NCBI RefSeq assembly: GCF_021233055.1
Contig: NZ_CP089538.1
Location: 4,480,501 to 4,544,500 of the forward strand
Source of the DNA: Spirosoma oryzicola
GTDB taxonomy: Bacteria; Bacteroidota; Bacteroidia; Cytophagales; Spirosomataceae
DNA length: 64,000 bases
Reading direction: 5' to 3'
Shown here: one piece after another, positions 54,759-63,369 of the stretch
Position numbering within the stretch: position 1 is the first letter of the stretch
Layout of the letters: the number at the start of each line of letters is the position of its first letter
Program-made: the position numbers and the translations under genes
Notes under the pieces: generated by a model
The model's input: only the letters and a program-made list of their open reading frames with translations
What the model was told of the DNA's origin: nothing
Database searches by the model: none

Positions 54759-55739
54759 TCACACTTTATAAAAGCCGCGTTGATTGAAAAGGGTTTTCCA
54801 GAAAAATCGTAGGAATATACCGACTTGCTGAGCAAACGCCCGCTGGTTCGTTAAATCCGACCAGGGCGAACGCCGGTCGCGTAGATTGACGGCAACTTTC
54901 CAGGCGAAAACAACGGGAATCATGAACACATAGTGAAGAATCAGTACGAGGTAGGCTCCTACACCATATTGCTTGCGGACCCACAATAATTGCGACACCT
55001 GAATTTGCGGTTTGAACCGGTTGATGTGCGTTACCACATGTTGTTGATTATTGTCGCTGCTGCCGTATTCGAGGTGAACAAAACTGGCGTCCTGAAGCAG
55101 CAGGAGCCTCCCTTGTTTTCCTAACCGATAGCCCCACTCAACGTCCTCACCATACATGAAAAAGTTTTCGTCTAGTCCGCCAGCGCGGGCAATCGTGGAA
55201 AGGCGTGTCATGAGGAAAGCCCCGGAAAGCCATTCTACCTGATTGGGGTCCGTAAAGTGAGGGTCGGGAATAAGCCGCTGAAGCCAATTCTGAAACGACG
55301 CTCCGGCAGGCAGGATGTAAAACGCCCGTCGCATCTGGCCGAAAGTCGTGTACAGGTTAGGGCGAAGCTGCCGGTCGGCTCCGCGTTGCAGGACACTTAC
55401 GGCGGCTACATCTGATTGTTTGTCCAAGACCCCTACACAACGGGCCAGTACGTTGTCCATCAATAACGTATCCGAGTTCAAGAGCAAAACGTTTCGCGCC
55501 TTTGCCTGACCAATTCCGTAATTATTTGCCCGCGCAAAACCCGAATTATAACCCATATCGAACCAGCGTACCACTGGATAATGCGCCTGTATACGGCTTT
55601 GACTGTCATCTCCCGACTGATTATCAACAATGATAACCTCAAATTCGACATTTTTGGTGTGGGTGTAAATCGAAGCCAGACAGTTCAGAATCAGTTCCGG
55701 CGTTTTATAATTGACGATGACAATACTTAAATCGAGCAA
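54759..55739 (-). CDS. Glycosyltransferase family 2 (rhamnosyltransferase-like)
   Basis: GT2 of 326 aa. DLSIVIVNYKTPELILNCLA opens the domain, then VDNQSGDDSQ, NSGFARANNYGI, the metal motif LLLNSDTLL (about 91) and the late acidic block FFMYGEDVEWGYRLGKQG. This fits the rhamnosyl/GlfT-like branch (WcaE/RfbF). It has one hydrophobic helix near residue 255. It lies alone, after the ATP-grasp gene on the same strand and separated from it by a hairpin. Substrates unknown. Confidence 0.9.
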   Translation of the reverse strand: MLDLSIVIVNYKTPELILNCLASIYTHTKNVEFEVIIVDNQSGDDSQSRIQAHYPVVRWFDMGYNSGFARANNYGIGQAKARNVLLLNSDTLLMDNVLARCVGVLDKQSDVAAVSVLQRGADRQLRPNLYTTFGQMRRAFYILPAGASFQNWLQRLIPDPHFTDPNQVEWLSGAFLMTRLSTIARAGGLDENFFMYGEDVEWGYRLGKQGRLLLLQDASFVHLEYGSSDNNQQHVVTHINRFKPQIQVSQLLWVRKQYGVGAYLVLILHYVFMIPVVFAWKVAVNLRDRRSPWSDLTNQRAFAQQVGIFLRFFWKTLFNQRGFYKV

Positions 55740-55772
55740 GACCTGTTGAATTAGCGAGCCATAAAGATAGGC

Positions 55773-55833
55773 GAAAAGCGAGTAGGGTGAAAAGCAAGGA
55801 TGTGGTCCTCTCTCTTCACCCTACTCGCTTTTC
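55773..55833 (-). terminator. Hairpin terminator of the ATP-grasp gene
   Basis: Arms 55773-55791 and 55815-55833 pair perfectly over 19 bp (core GCGAGTAGGGTGAA). It starts 13 nt after the stop of the - strand gene at 55846 and lies in front of the GT2 gene (start 55739). The U-tract is only the TTTT within the arm end. Confidence 0.7.
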
Positions 55834-55845
55834 AGCTTGATCAGC

Positions 55846-57351
55846 TTAGTACAATACCCAGGTGTCTTTGCCTCCCCCACCCTGCGAGGAATTAACGACG
55901 AGTGAACCTTTGCGTAAAGCTACCCGTGTGAGACCACCCGGAATTACGTTGACACCATCGCCATACAGGATGTATGGGCGCAGGTCAACGTGGCGTCCCT
56001 CGGCACGGTCGCCAACGATACACGGCACCCGCGAGAGCGAAATGGTTGGTTGCGCAATGTAGTTTCGAGGGTTGTCCTGAATCTTCTTTCTGAACAGTTC
56101 GTGCTCTTCAGGAGTCGCTTTAGGGCCAATAAGCATCCCGTAACCACCGGCTTCGTTTGCTTCCTTTACAACCAGCTGTTCAATGTTTTCCAGTACGTAT
56201 TTGCAGTCTTCCTCCTCCCGACATATATAGGTTTTGACGTTTGGAATGATCGGCTCCTCGCCCAGATAATATTGAATGATCCGGGGGACGTAAGCATAAA
56301 TAACTTTATCGTCAGCAACGCCCGTGCCGGGTGCATTCGCCAGTGCTACGCGACCCTTTTTGTACACCTCAAAGATACCCGGTACGCCGATCATCGAATC
56401 AGGATTAAACGCTTGCGGGTCCAGAAAGGTGTCGTCGATACGCCGGTAAATTACATCAACAATCTGGAACCCTTTGGTAGTCCGCATCTTGACGTAGCCA
56501 CCTGATACCACCAGATCACGCGCTTCTACCAGCTCGACGCCCATTTGCTGAGCCAGATAAGAATGCTCGAAGTAAGCCGAATTGTAAATACCCGGCGTCA
56601 GGACAACAACCGTGGGGTTGGGTCGGTCGGCAATGTACTGAAGCATCTGGAGCAACCGCATCGGATAATCCGAAACAGGCCGAACACCGGTCTGCGTCAA
56701 CACTTCGGGGAACGTTTGCTTCGAAAGCTCCCGATTTTCGAGCATGTACGATACGCCCGATGGACAACGCAGGTTATCTTCCAGCACCATAAACTCGCCG
56801 TCATCGCCCCGAATAAGGTCTGTTCCGGTAATATGGCACCAGATTCCTTTCGGCGGACGAACACCCAGGCAAGGTTGCAGAAAGGACTGACTGGATTCGA
56901 TCAGATCGCGCGGTACAACGCCGTCGTTCAGGATTCGTTGTTCGTTATAAACATCATCAAGAAACATATTCAGCGCCTTGATCCGCTGAATTAATCCGGC
57001 TTCCAGCTTATTCCATTCAGCCGATTCGATTACGCGCGGAATGATATCGATGGGCATAATACGTTCTGTACCTTCTCCTTCTGAATACACATTGAAGGTG
57101 ATGCCCATGCTCATCAAAGCACGCTCAGCCGCGTGTTGACGGCCAACAATATCCTCGCGGCTTAGCTGTTCGACGCGCTGCTGAAAAGGAGCGCAGCCCG
57201 CCCGAACCTGGGACTGGCCGTCAAACATTTCATCGAAAAAGCTCTCGGTCTGGTAATCCTCAAAGGTGAAATTAGCTGTTGGCTGACCCTGCGACTGAGT
57301 CATACCGTTCATTGTCTGCGATTGAAATTTTGCGGTGGATTTTTGTTTCAT
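55846..57351 (-). CDS. Circularly permuted ATP-grasp protein (type 2)
   Basis: Protein of 501 aa of the DUF404/DUF407 family, an ATP-grasp ligase of unknown substrate usually linked to peptide or capsular tagging. Visible family blocks are FFDEMFDGQSQVRAGCAPF near the N-terminus, IIPRVIESAEWNKLEAGLIQ, IWCHITGTDLIRGDDGEFMV followed by EDNLRCPSGVSYMLENR, PGIYNSAYFEHSYLAQQMG, ANAPGTGVADDK and VVKEANEAGGYGMLIGPKAT. In most genomes it is next to an alpha-E (DUF403) and a transglutaminase-like gene. Here neither is adjacent; the gene stands alone. Confidence 0.9.
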   Translation of the reverse strand: MKQKSTAKFQSQTMNGMTQSQGQPTANFTFEDYQTESFFDEMFDGQSQVRAGCAPFQQRVEQLSREDIVGRQHAAERALMSMGITFNVYSEGEGTERIMPIDIIPRVIESAEWNKLEAGLIQRIKALNMFLDDVYNEQRILNDGVVPRDLIESSQSFLQPCLGVRPPKGIWCHITGTDLIRGDDGEFMVLEDNLRCPSGVSYMLENRELSKQTFPEVLTQTGVRPVSDYPMRLLQMLQYIADRPNPTVVVLTPGIYNSAYFEHSYLAQQMGVELVEARDLVVSGGYVKMRTTKGFQIVDVIYRRIDDTFLDPQAFNPDSMIGVPGIFEVYKKGRVALANAPGTGVADDKVIYAYVPRIIQYYLGEEPIIPNVKTYICREEEDCKYVLENIEQLVVKEANEAGGYGMLIGPKATPEEHELFRKKIQDNPRNYIAQPTISLSRVPCIVGDRAEGRHVDLRPYILYGDGVNVIPGGLTRVALRKGSLVVNSSQGGGGKDTWVLY

Positions 57352-57783
57352 GGAACAATATATTGCCGTTTACCGAAAGGACAAAATAGATGAGTAGTTT
57401 AAATGCTATTGTACAAATACGACACCGGAAAAGACAGAAAATACAGACAGGCTTACCCTGCTGGACATTTCTATTTGTTAACCTGATAAAAGAATCACAG
57501 CCTCACCCCTATGTATTTTTCTATGTACTGAGCAACGAGTGACGCTCGAGCGTACAAGAGAATGAACAAGTGCCGTAGAGTCAATAGTGATTTTTACGGT
57601 CAATTGTTTCAGCCTGTTTTAATCTAGCCAGCCTTCAGATACGTTCTTTGGGGCTTTTTTAACATTTTTTAAGGGTAATGCAACAGTAGAAATACATAGC
57701 GCGTATCGGCAATAGAATTAGCAGAAAGGTCCGTTGCTGGCTCTCAGGTCTGTTAATCAACTAACAAAACCAACCCTATTTTT
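57352..57783. other. Divergent intergenic region
   Basis: 432 nt between the ATP-grasp gene (-) and the PepSY-like gene (+). AT-rich around 57600-57690. I find no clear promoter box, hairpin or small gene; both promoters must be inside. Confidence 0.4.
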
Positions 57784-58452
57784 ATGAAAACCCTGCTTGC
57801 TTTTAGTTGCGTTGCCGCTATCGTATTAAGTCTGAACGCCTGCAACCGCAACTCGGTAGACCCGTCTACGACCACTGCCTCTGCCCGTTCGGGATCGGGT
57901 CCTAGTTCTACGACAGCCGGACCTCGCAGTCTGACGACCGTAGACGTATCGAGTCTTCCCGCTACGATTACAACGTACATTAGTGCAAATTATGCCGGAG
58001 CTACCGTCAAAGAAGCCAAGAAAAACGCCGAAGGTAGCTACCTGGTTATGATTACGGTGAACAGCACTGTAAAGCTACTGGCCTTTAAAGCGGATGGCTC
58101 TTTCGACAAGGAATTTGACGGCAAAGGGGGACACGCTCGTGGCGACTCAGCGCATCGTCCTAAACACGCTCCCGGCGATTCGACGCATCACCCTAAACCA
58201 GCACCTGGCGATTCGGTTCGTCACAACAGACCCGGTCAAGGCCCAGCCGTAACGGTGATTAATGCATCGAGTTTGCCCGCTGCTATTACGACTTATATCA
58301 CGACCAATTATGCCGGAGTAACGATCGAAAAAGCCGCTCAGGACAAAAAGAGTAATGATTATGTCGTATTGGTTAAAACCGCCGACAGTAAGCGTGTGAT
58401 GCTGTTGTTCGGCTCAGACGGCGCCTTCAAGAAGGCCGTTACCGGTAAATAA
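57784..58452 (+). CDS. Lipoprotein with two PepSY-like (BLIP-like) domains and a His/Pro-rich linker
   Basis: Periplasmic or outer-membrane lipoprotein of 222 aa with lipobox LNAC (Cys21). Two PepSY-like repeats are clear: SSLPATITTYISANYAGATV (about 57-76) with VKLLAFKADGSFDKEF, and SSLPAAITTYITTNYAGVTI (about 162-181) with VMLLFGSDGAFKKAV. They are joined by a low-complexity linker of GDSxHxPKxAP repeats (about 112-150) rich in His, Pro, Gly and Asp. The PepSY-like family is common in Bacteroidota; its role is unknown. The linker composition suggests possible metal binding. Confidence 0.82.
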   Translation: MKTLLAFSCVAAIVLSLNACNRNSVDPSTTTASARSGSGPSSTTAGPRSLTTVDVSSLPATITTYISANYAGATVKEAKKNAEGSYLVMITVNSTVKLLAFKADGSFDKEFDGKGGHARGDSAHRPKHAPGDSTHHPKPAPGDSVRHNRPGQGPAVTVINASSLPAAITTYITTNYAGVTIEKAAQDKKSNDYVVLVKTADSKRVMLLFGSDGAFKKAVTGK

Positions 58453-58483
58453 CCGCCTAGGTTTTCGTTGGAATTATCCACAA

Positions 58484-58516
58484 CGATACGCCATGTCTTC
58501 AAGATATGGCGTATCG
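58484..58516. terminator. Hairpin between convergent genes
   Basis: CGATACGCCAT (58484-58494) and ATGGCGTATCG (58506-58516) pair over 11 bp with an 11-nt loop, between the PepSY-like gene (ends 58452) and the - strand dehydrogenase gene (ends 58544). No clear T-run, so a weak terminator. Confidence 0.6.
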
Positions 58517-58543
58517 CTTATTGAATCAAAATCTCATACTCAG

Positions 58544-59611
58544 CTACAGACGAACACCGAACCGTTCGCCTAACTCTTCCAGACTTTTGATAACGGGTTC
58601 CAGCACCGGAATTCCGTTAGCAAGTCGCTCGGCTTCCATCATTCGCTCCGGATCGCCAGGAATCAATACGCGCTGACCTTCAACGGCTTTTGCCTGCCGG
58701 AAACGTTGTATCCAGGTATCCATGTGCGCTTTAAACTCATCGGCAGGTCGGAAAGCGTCGATGCGCATAGCGCCGAAGAAATGACCAGTCCCCTGCCCGA
58801 CCCCTTCGTTCGCCTGCATAAAACCAGCCGTTGCAAAGGGAGGAACCCAGGGACCATAATTAGCTCCGGACAGCACCCCCGAAAAAATATCGACAACGGC
58901 TCCTAGTCCGTACCCTTTGTGGCTGCCGTGTTCGCGGTCTGTGCCAAGTGGCAATAAGGCCCCGCCGTTGCGAATGGCGTTGGCATCGGTTGTCGGTTGC
59001 CCTTCGCTGTTCTGCGCCCAGCCCAGCGGAATATCCTGCCCTTTTCGCTGTAGGATTTCCAGCTTACCGTAAGCAACCGCCGTTGACGCAAAATCGGCTA
59101 AAAAAGTTGGTTCTGTTGCCGCCGGGATAGCCACCGCAATCGGATTGGTACCCAACAGTTTATCCAGCGAAAATGTCGGCGCAACCAGCGGAGCCGCGTG
59201 GGTCATAGCTTGCCCAATCATGTCATGGTCAGCGGCTAACAGGGCATGGTAGCCCGCTATGCCAAAGTGATTCGAGTTACGCACGGCGACCCAACCCGTT
59301 CCGGCAATGCGCGCTTTTTCGATAGCCACCTGCATAGCCCACGGCCCAACGATCAGACCAAGCCCCCGGTCACCGTCTACAACAGCAGTCGATGGTGTTT
59401 CGTGAACAATCCGAATGTGAGGCTGGGGATTGATTCGTCCGTTATCATAAAGCCGAACGTAGCCCGGCAGTCGGGCCACACCGTGCGAGTCGACACCACG
59501 CAGGTCAGCACTTACCAGTACATCAGCGGCCAGGCGAGCATCCGCTTCCGAGCAGCCGATGGCGACAAAGATTTGTTCCGTGAAGGAACGAAGTTGATTG
59601 GCTGTAATCAT
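58544..59611 (-). CDS. Ldh family (malate/L-lactate/ureidoglycolate-type) NAD(P)-dependent dehydrogenase
   Basis: Oxidoreductase of 355 aa of the YlbC/AllD/Ldh2 fold, distinct from classical lactate dehydrogenases. I use the ATG at 59611 (MITANQLRSFTEQIFVAIG). Family blocks: ADLRGVDSHGVARLPGYVRL with the conserved His, AVRNSNHFGIAGYHALLA, LLGTNPIAVAIPA, and LPLGTDREHGSHKGYGLG near the cofactor site. Substrate among 2-oxoacids cannot be fixed from sequence. Convergent with the lipoprotein gene at 57784. Confidence 0.9.
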   Translation of the reverse strand: MITANQLRSFTEQIFVAIGCSEADARLAADVLVSADLRGVDSHGVARLPGYVRLYDNGRINPQPHIRIVHETPSTAVVDGDRGLGLIVGPWAMQVAIEKARIAGTGWVAVRNSNHFGIAGYHALLAADHDMIGQAMTHAAPLVAPTFSLDKLLGTNPIAVAIPAATEPTFLADFASTAVAYGKLEILQRKGQDIPLGWAQNSEGQPTTDANAIRNGGALLPLGTDREHGSHKGYGLGAVVDIFSGVLSGANYGPWVPPFATAGFMQANEGVGQGTGHFFGAMRIDAFRPADEFKAHMDTWIQRFRQAKAVEGQRVLIPGDPERMMEAERLANGIPVLEPVIKSLEELGERFGVRL

Positions 59612-59707
59612 GCCGCAAATTAGTGAACACTGGGCGAACCGGTTAAACTTCGCTAAAATTTGGGCCAAATCGGTATGTTTTGCGTTATATCAGACAACGC
59701 CATTTTC

Positions 59708-60304
59708 ATGCACATGAAGTCACGCAACGCCCACCGCTCCATTTTTGTCTTTCTTATCGCGCTATTCTCAGGTTATTTTTCTGTCGCACAGCCCACCGAC
59801 ACACTGACAACAGAGCAGCTTCTCCAGCGGAGGGGAACGGCTTATTCAGCCCTTATCCGTCCTTCCCGCTATCTGGCGCTGGATGCCAATCATAGCCTCG
59901 GCGGTTTCCGTAGGTATCGTTTTTTTGAAGGCGACGAGTTTCATTTCAAAGCAAGGGGCGAAAAATTTCGGGAGGAGTTGTATGCTGTTACGGATAGTAC
60001 GTTCACGATCCTGATGGCTAATGAAGTAATGAATCGGGACGAACCCGTAACCTTTCGGCTCGATGAGGTGGAAAAAGTTATGCTGCATCGGCGGATACCA
60101 TTCATTACGGCTGCCGGGACGATTTTCCCATTGGCTGGTGGTGTCTACCTGATCGCGGATGTCGTCAACAACCGTCAGTTGAATGCTAACGTACTTCCTG
60201 TTACGGGTGCCTTTATTTTAAGCGGACTTTTGTTCCACTGGATGAGTAACCCGCACGTCCGGATCAACAAAAACCACCGACTGAAGGTGTTGCGAACCTA
60301 TTAA
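59708..60304 (+). CDS. Hypothetical secreted or membrane protein
   Basis: Not recognised. The frame from ATG 59708 (or 59714) gives about 198 aa with a signal peptide RSIFVFLIALFSGYFSVAQ, so the mature protein is periplasmic or outer membrane. The middle contains FFEGDEFHFKARGEKFREEL and VTDSTFTILMANEVMN, a beta-rich pattern seen in many small Bacteroidota envelope proteins. Near the C-terminus two hydrophobic stretches occur (PFITAAGTIFPLAGGVYLIA and LPVTGAFILSGLLFHWM). A longer frame back to 59660 would add 16 atypical residues. It precedes aroA by 38 nt, so transcription may be shared. Confidence 0.7.
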   Translation: MHMKSRNAHRSIFVFLIALFSGYFSVAQPTDTLTTEQLLQRRGTAYSALIRPSRYLALDANHSLGGFRRYRFFEGDEFHFKARGEKFREELYAVTDSTFTILMANEVMNRDEPVTFRLDEVEKVMLHRRIPFITAAGTIFPLAGGVYLIADVVNNRQLNANVLPVTGAFILSGLLFHWMSNPHVRINKNHRLKVLRTY

Positions 60305-60305
60305 G

Positions 60306-60337
60306 TTGGCGTAACGATCTCGTATGGTGTATCTTTG
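60306..60337 (+). promoter_or_regulatory. Candidate promoter of aroA
   Basis: TATCTTTG (60330-60337) matches the TAnnTTTG minus-7 element, with TTG at 60306-60308 about 21 nt upstream. Its end is only 5 nt from the aroA ATG at 60343, so the mRNA would be leaderless or nearly so. Confidence 0.5.
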
Positions 60338-60342
60338 CGGCA

Positions 60343-61605
60343 ATGAACGCCGTCAAACTTACAACCCCTACCGGCCCCGTCCGGGCTACTATTCCGCTGG
60401 CTTCGTCGAAGAGCGAAAGCAATCGCGCCCTGATCATCGACGCACTAACCGATTTTCAGTGCGAGTTGCGTAATCTTTCGACCGCGCGGGATACGCAAAC
60501 CATGATTCGTCTGCTCAAGTCAGATGACACTACCGCCGACGTGCTCGACGCCGGAACGACCATGCGTTTTCTGACAGCCTATTTTGCGGTGACAGGTCAG
60601 CAGAAGATAATGACGGGTACACCGCGCATGTGCGAACGTCCGATTGGTATTCTCGTGGATGCGCTACGGACGCTCGGGGCCGACATCACATATGTAAAAA
60701 ACGACGGCTATCCGCCATTACAGATCAATGGCTTTACCCCTTCTGCGGAAGCAAAAGTAAGCATCCGGGGCGATGTCAGCAGTCAGTATATTTCGGCGTT
60801 GCTCATGGTAGCTCCCACGCTGCCCAACGGCCTAACGCTGGAATTGACCGGTGCCATCGGTTCACGACCCTACATTGAGATGACGTTGGAGCAAATGGTA
60901 TATTTTGGCGCTGACCTCCAAGCCGACTGGGAAGCCAAAACCATCACGGTGAAGCCTAAACCGTACACCCCCAAACCATACGCCATCGAGTCAGACTGGT
61001 CGGGAGCGAGTTATTGGTACAGCATTGCGGCTCTGGCGCAGGACGAAACCAGTGAACTGGAGCTATTAGGTTTGAAAGCGAAATCCTTGCAGGGCGACAG
61101 CGCAATTGTGGATATCATGCGTCCTTTAGGCGTTGGAAGCACGTTCACCGATACAGGCGTTCGGCTGACCAAACAACCGGCAGCAACCGCTTTATCGTGG
61201 GATTTTACGCATTGCCCTGACTTAGCCCAGACAGTAGCCGTTTGTGCAGCCATGAAAGGCGTGATTTTGACGTTGACTGGTATCGAAAGCCTTAAAATCA
61301 AAGAAACCGACCGCGTAGCCGCTTTGCAGGCTGAACTGCAAAAAATTGGGGCTGAACTAGTCGAAATTGAGTCGAATCATCGTTATGAGGTTAGACCGCT
61401 CGGCAATCAGTCGGCGACTTTACCCAGCATCGAAACGTACGACGATCATCGAATGGCGATGGCCTTCGCCCCCGTAGCGATGCGTCGGGAAGTTGTGATT
61501 GAAGAACCAGGGGTTGTGGCTAAATCCTACCCCAGCTTTTGGGAAGATATGGCCCGCATTACACAGGTTCAGGCTATCGAAGAAGGTTCTAACGTAGCCG
61601 GATAA
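60343..61605 (+). CDS. aroA: 3-phosphoshikimate 1-carboxyvinyltransferase (EPSP synthase)
   Basis: Shikimate-pathway enzyme of 420 aa joining shikimate-3-phosphate and phosphoenolpyruvate. The two-lobed fold is shown by PLASSKSESNRALI with the substrate-binding Lys-Ser (residues 23-24), DAGTTMRFLTAYFA, GDVSSQYISALLM, SDWSGASYWYSIAAL, LKIKETDRVAALQAEL and ETYDDHRMAMAFAP near the C-terminus. It differs slightly in the N-terminal motifs from the glyphosate-sensitive enterobacterial type. Stands after the hypothetical gene at 59708 and before the dioxygenase gene. Confidence 0.95.
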   Translation: MNAVKLTTPTGPVRATIPLASSKSESNRALIIDALTDFQCELRNLSTARDTQTMIRLLKSDDTTADVLDAGTTMRFLTAYFAVTGQQKIMTGTPRMCERPIGILVDALRTLGADITYVKNDGYPPLQINGFTPSAEAKVSIRGDVSSQYISALLMVAPTLPNGLTLELTGAIGSRPYIEMTLEQMVYFGADLQADWEAKTITVKPKPYTPKPYAIESDWSGASYWYSIAALAQDETSELELLGLKAKSLQGDSAIVDIMRPLGVGSTFTDTGVRLTKQPAATALSWDFTHCPDLAQTVAVCAAMKGVILTLTGIESLKIKETDRVAALQAELQKIGAELVEIESNHRYEVRPLGNQSATLPSIETYDDHRMAMAFAPVAMRREVVIEEPGVVAKSYPSFWEDMARITQVQAIEEGSNVAG

Positions 61606-61678
61606 TTCGAAAGCTTGTCCGACTCTGTAGTTTTGCCGGTCTGATCGACTAACCACCTTAAACTAATTTACACCAGCC

Positions 61679-62485
61679 ATGACGCGTCGGGAGCAGTTCG
61701 AACAGCAAGGTTATCTTATTGTTCGCCAGTTATTTACAACCGAAGAAGTAGCAGAACTTCGCCAGGCAGCCTATCACCATCGCGACCAGCATCAAAAACG
61801 AGGCTTAGTCGCCCAAGTAAAACAGGCGGCTTCGGTAAAAGGGGATCTATTAAGTAAAGATGGGCTTGGCTGGGTTATCTACGACCCACGCGTTGTCGCT
61901 ATTGCTACCGAGTTGCTGGGCGATACCCCCGTTTATTTTTCGGATAGTACGTATCAGATTGGCACCGGAACGCGCGGCTTCCACCGCGATAATATCGACC
62001 GGTTGCAATTCGGTCAGGGGTCCGACTGGGAAGGCTCGTATCCACTCATCCGCTTTGGCATTTACCTGCAAGACCACGATAAATACAGCGGAGGCATTCG
62101 ATTTAAGGCGGGTAGCCACCAGGCCGCCGATGGAGCCGATGTGTTTGCCGACACCCGCGCGGGAGACATCGTTGTCTGGAACATGCGAACGCTGCACAGC
62201 GGCAATGCCCGACGCATGAAGTTGTTCAATAACGTAGCTTTGCACGTCGGCCTGGAGAATCGGCTACCCGACTTCTTGTTTCGCGAACAACAGGGAGAGC
62301 GTGTATCACTTTTTTTCAGCTACGGCCTGAAAGGAAAACACCTCGATCATTACCTGCAACAGCATATACTCAAGCGGGCTGATATCCAGGAAAACGTTCG
62401 TCTTTCCGACTATTCACCCGAAGTGCTGGCGAAAGCCCAACAGAATAACGTTGACGTGCTGGATGTGAAAAAACTATTGAAATAA
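61679..62485 (+). CDS. Phytanoyl-CoA dioxygenase (PhyH) family protein
   Basis: Fe(II)/2-oxoglutarate-dependent oxygenase of 268 aa. The iron facial triad is visible as HRDNID (His and Asp, about residues 101-103) and the distal His in MRTLHSGNAR (about 167), with Arg nearby for 2-oxoglutarate. It opens with FEQQGYLIVRQLFTTEEVAE, typical of PhyH proteins. A possible minus-7 box TAGTTTTG lies at 61628-61635. Substrate unknown: PhyH homologues hydroxylate fatty acids, ectoine, amino acids or sugars. Confidence 0.86.
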   Translation: MTRREQFEQQGYLIVRQLFTTEEVAELRQAAYHHRDQHQKRGLVAQVKQAASVKGDLLSKDGLGWVIYDPRVVAIATELLGDTPVYFSDSTYQIGTGTRGFHRDNIDRLQFGQGSDWEGSYPLIRFGIYLQDHDKYSGGIRFKAGSHQAADGADVFADTRAGDIVVWNMRTLHSGNARRMKLFNNVALHVGLENRLPDFLFREQQGERVSLFFSYGLKGKHLDHYLQQHILKRADIQENVRLSDYSPEVLAKAQQNNVDVLDVKKLLK

Positions 62486-62699
62486 GTCAATACTGGCTCA
62501 ACGCAAGCGTTATAAACCTAGTCTAAACGATACAGCGCAGACAAGTTGCGTTTATAGCTTGGCGGACGGCGGGCGTAATACCGCTTTTTGCTTATAATTT
62601 TCAACGTTAAGTAATTTTTAAGCTATAATTAACGTTTATTATAAAATTACTCACCAATTTTGTGAGGTGAATTAGTTATCGCATTCAGCAGCAAGCTGT

Positions 62700-62852
62700 T
62701 TTGCAAACTACAAAGACATTGCTTTTTTAGCATAAAGATCCTTTACAAAGGGAAGGTTGAACATCAAGATTTGATGACCGCTCGGTCGTCAATCTTGAAA
62801 TGGTGTGGATAGAAGCGGAAAGCCGCCCCGAAGTTTCGGAGCGGCTTTTTTG
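62700..62852 (+). ncRNA. Candidate small RNA or leader with intrinsic terminator
   Basis: Three hairpins follow one another: 62749-62763 (TCCTTT loop ACA AAGGGA), 62764-62798 (TCAAGATT with AATCTTGA, then GATGACC with GGTCGTC, one bulge), and 62821-62846 (AGCCGCCCCGA with TCGGAGCGGCT, one mismatch). The last is followed by six T. No protein gene precedes it on this strand within 215 nt. It fits a free-standing sRNA, or a leader with an attenuator of the cupin gene, which starts 104 nt later. The 5' end is a guess, and no known RNA family was recognised. Confidence 0.45.
62821..62851 (+). terminator. Intrinsic terminator of the candidate RNA
   Basis: An 11-bp stem (one mismatch) of arms 62821-62831 and 62836-62846 with a 4-nt loop is GC-rich and followed by a T-run (62846-62851). 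Confidence 0.8.
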
Positions 62853-62954
62853 TTTTTAATCGAATAGAAAAAAAACCTCGTTAACTTGCTGAATAATTCT
62901 ATTTTGAGAGTAAATTGTACAGTTTAACCTTTCCTTGAGGAGCTATTTGTTACA

Positions 62955-63299
62955 ATGACAGAAATACCCTTAGCGACCCGTTTTGTGGACGATCAGACTG
63001 TTTCCTGGGAGTCTGTGGCAGAAGGCGTCAAGCGTAAAATTATGACCTACGATGCCAACCTGATGATGGTCAAGGTTGCGTTCGAGACCGGCGGCATCGG
63101 TACTCCCCATCAGCATCGGCATACGCAGATGAGTTACGTTGAACGTGGTGCTTTTGCCATCACTATCGGCGAAGAAACCAAAACCCTTCGTACCGGCGAT
63201 GTTTACTACATTCCACCCGATATCCGGCACGGAGCCGTTTGTTTAGAGGCTGGTGTACTGATCGACGTCTTCACGCCCATGCGTGAGGATTTTGTGTAA
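62955..63299 (+). CDS. Cupin domain protein
   Basis: Single-domain cupin of 114 aa. Motif 1 reads GIGTPHQHRHTQMSYVERGAF (His-x-His around residue 52 and a Glu) and motif 2 reads IPPDIRHGAVCLE with a later His. Such proteins are often metal-dependent sugar or aromatic-compound-related enzymes, such as pectin-degradation KdgF-like proteins, to which HQHRHTQMSY and VYYIPPDIRHG show resemblance. The following gene is a DUF1080-type protein, so a role in carbohydrate breakdown is plausible. Confidence 0.85.
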   Translation: MTEIPLATRFVDDQTVSWESVAEGVKRKIMTYDANLMMVKVAFETGGIGTPHQHRHTQMSYVERGAFAITIGEETKTLRTGDVYYIPPDIRHGAVCLEAGVLIDVFTPMREDFV

Positions 63300-63369
63300 T
63301 CCATGACCTTCTATCGCGAATACCCAATCCTGTTTTTTAACTAGTATTACTCATTTTTCATCGTTAATC

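Larger units (their letters stand above)
62486..62954. other. Long intergenic region holding a structured RNA candidate
   Basis: 469 nt. The left third (62486-62640) shows nothing definite. The centre (62700-62852) carries three adjoining hairpins and is entered separately as a candidate RNA. The right part (62853-62954) is AT-rich and should contain the cupin gene's promoter. Confidence 0.5.
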
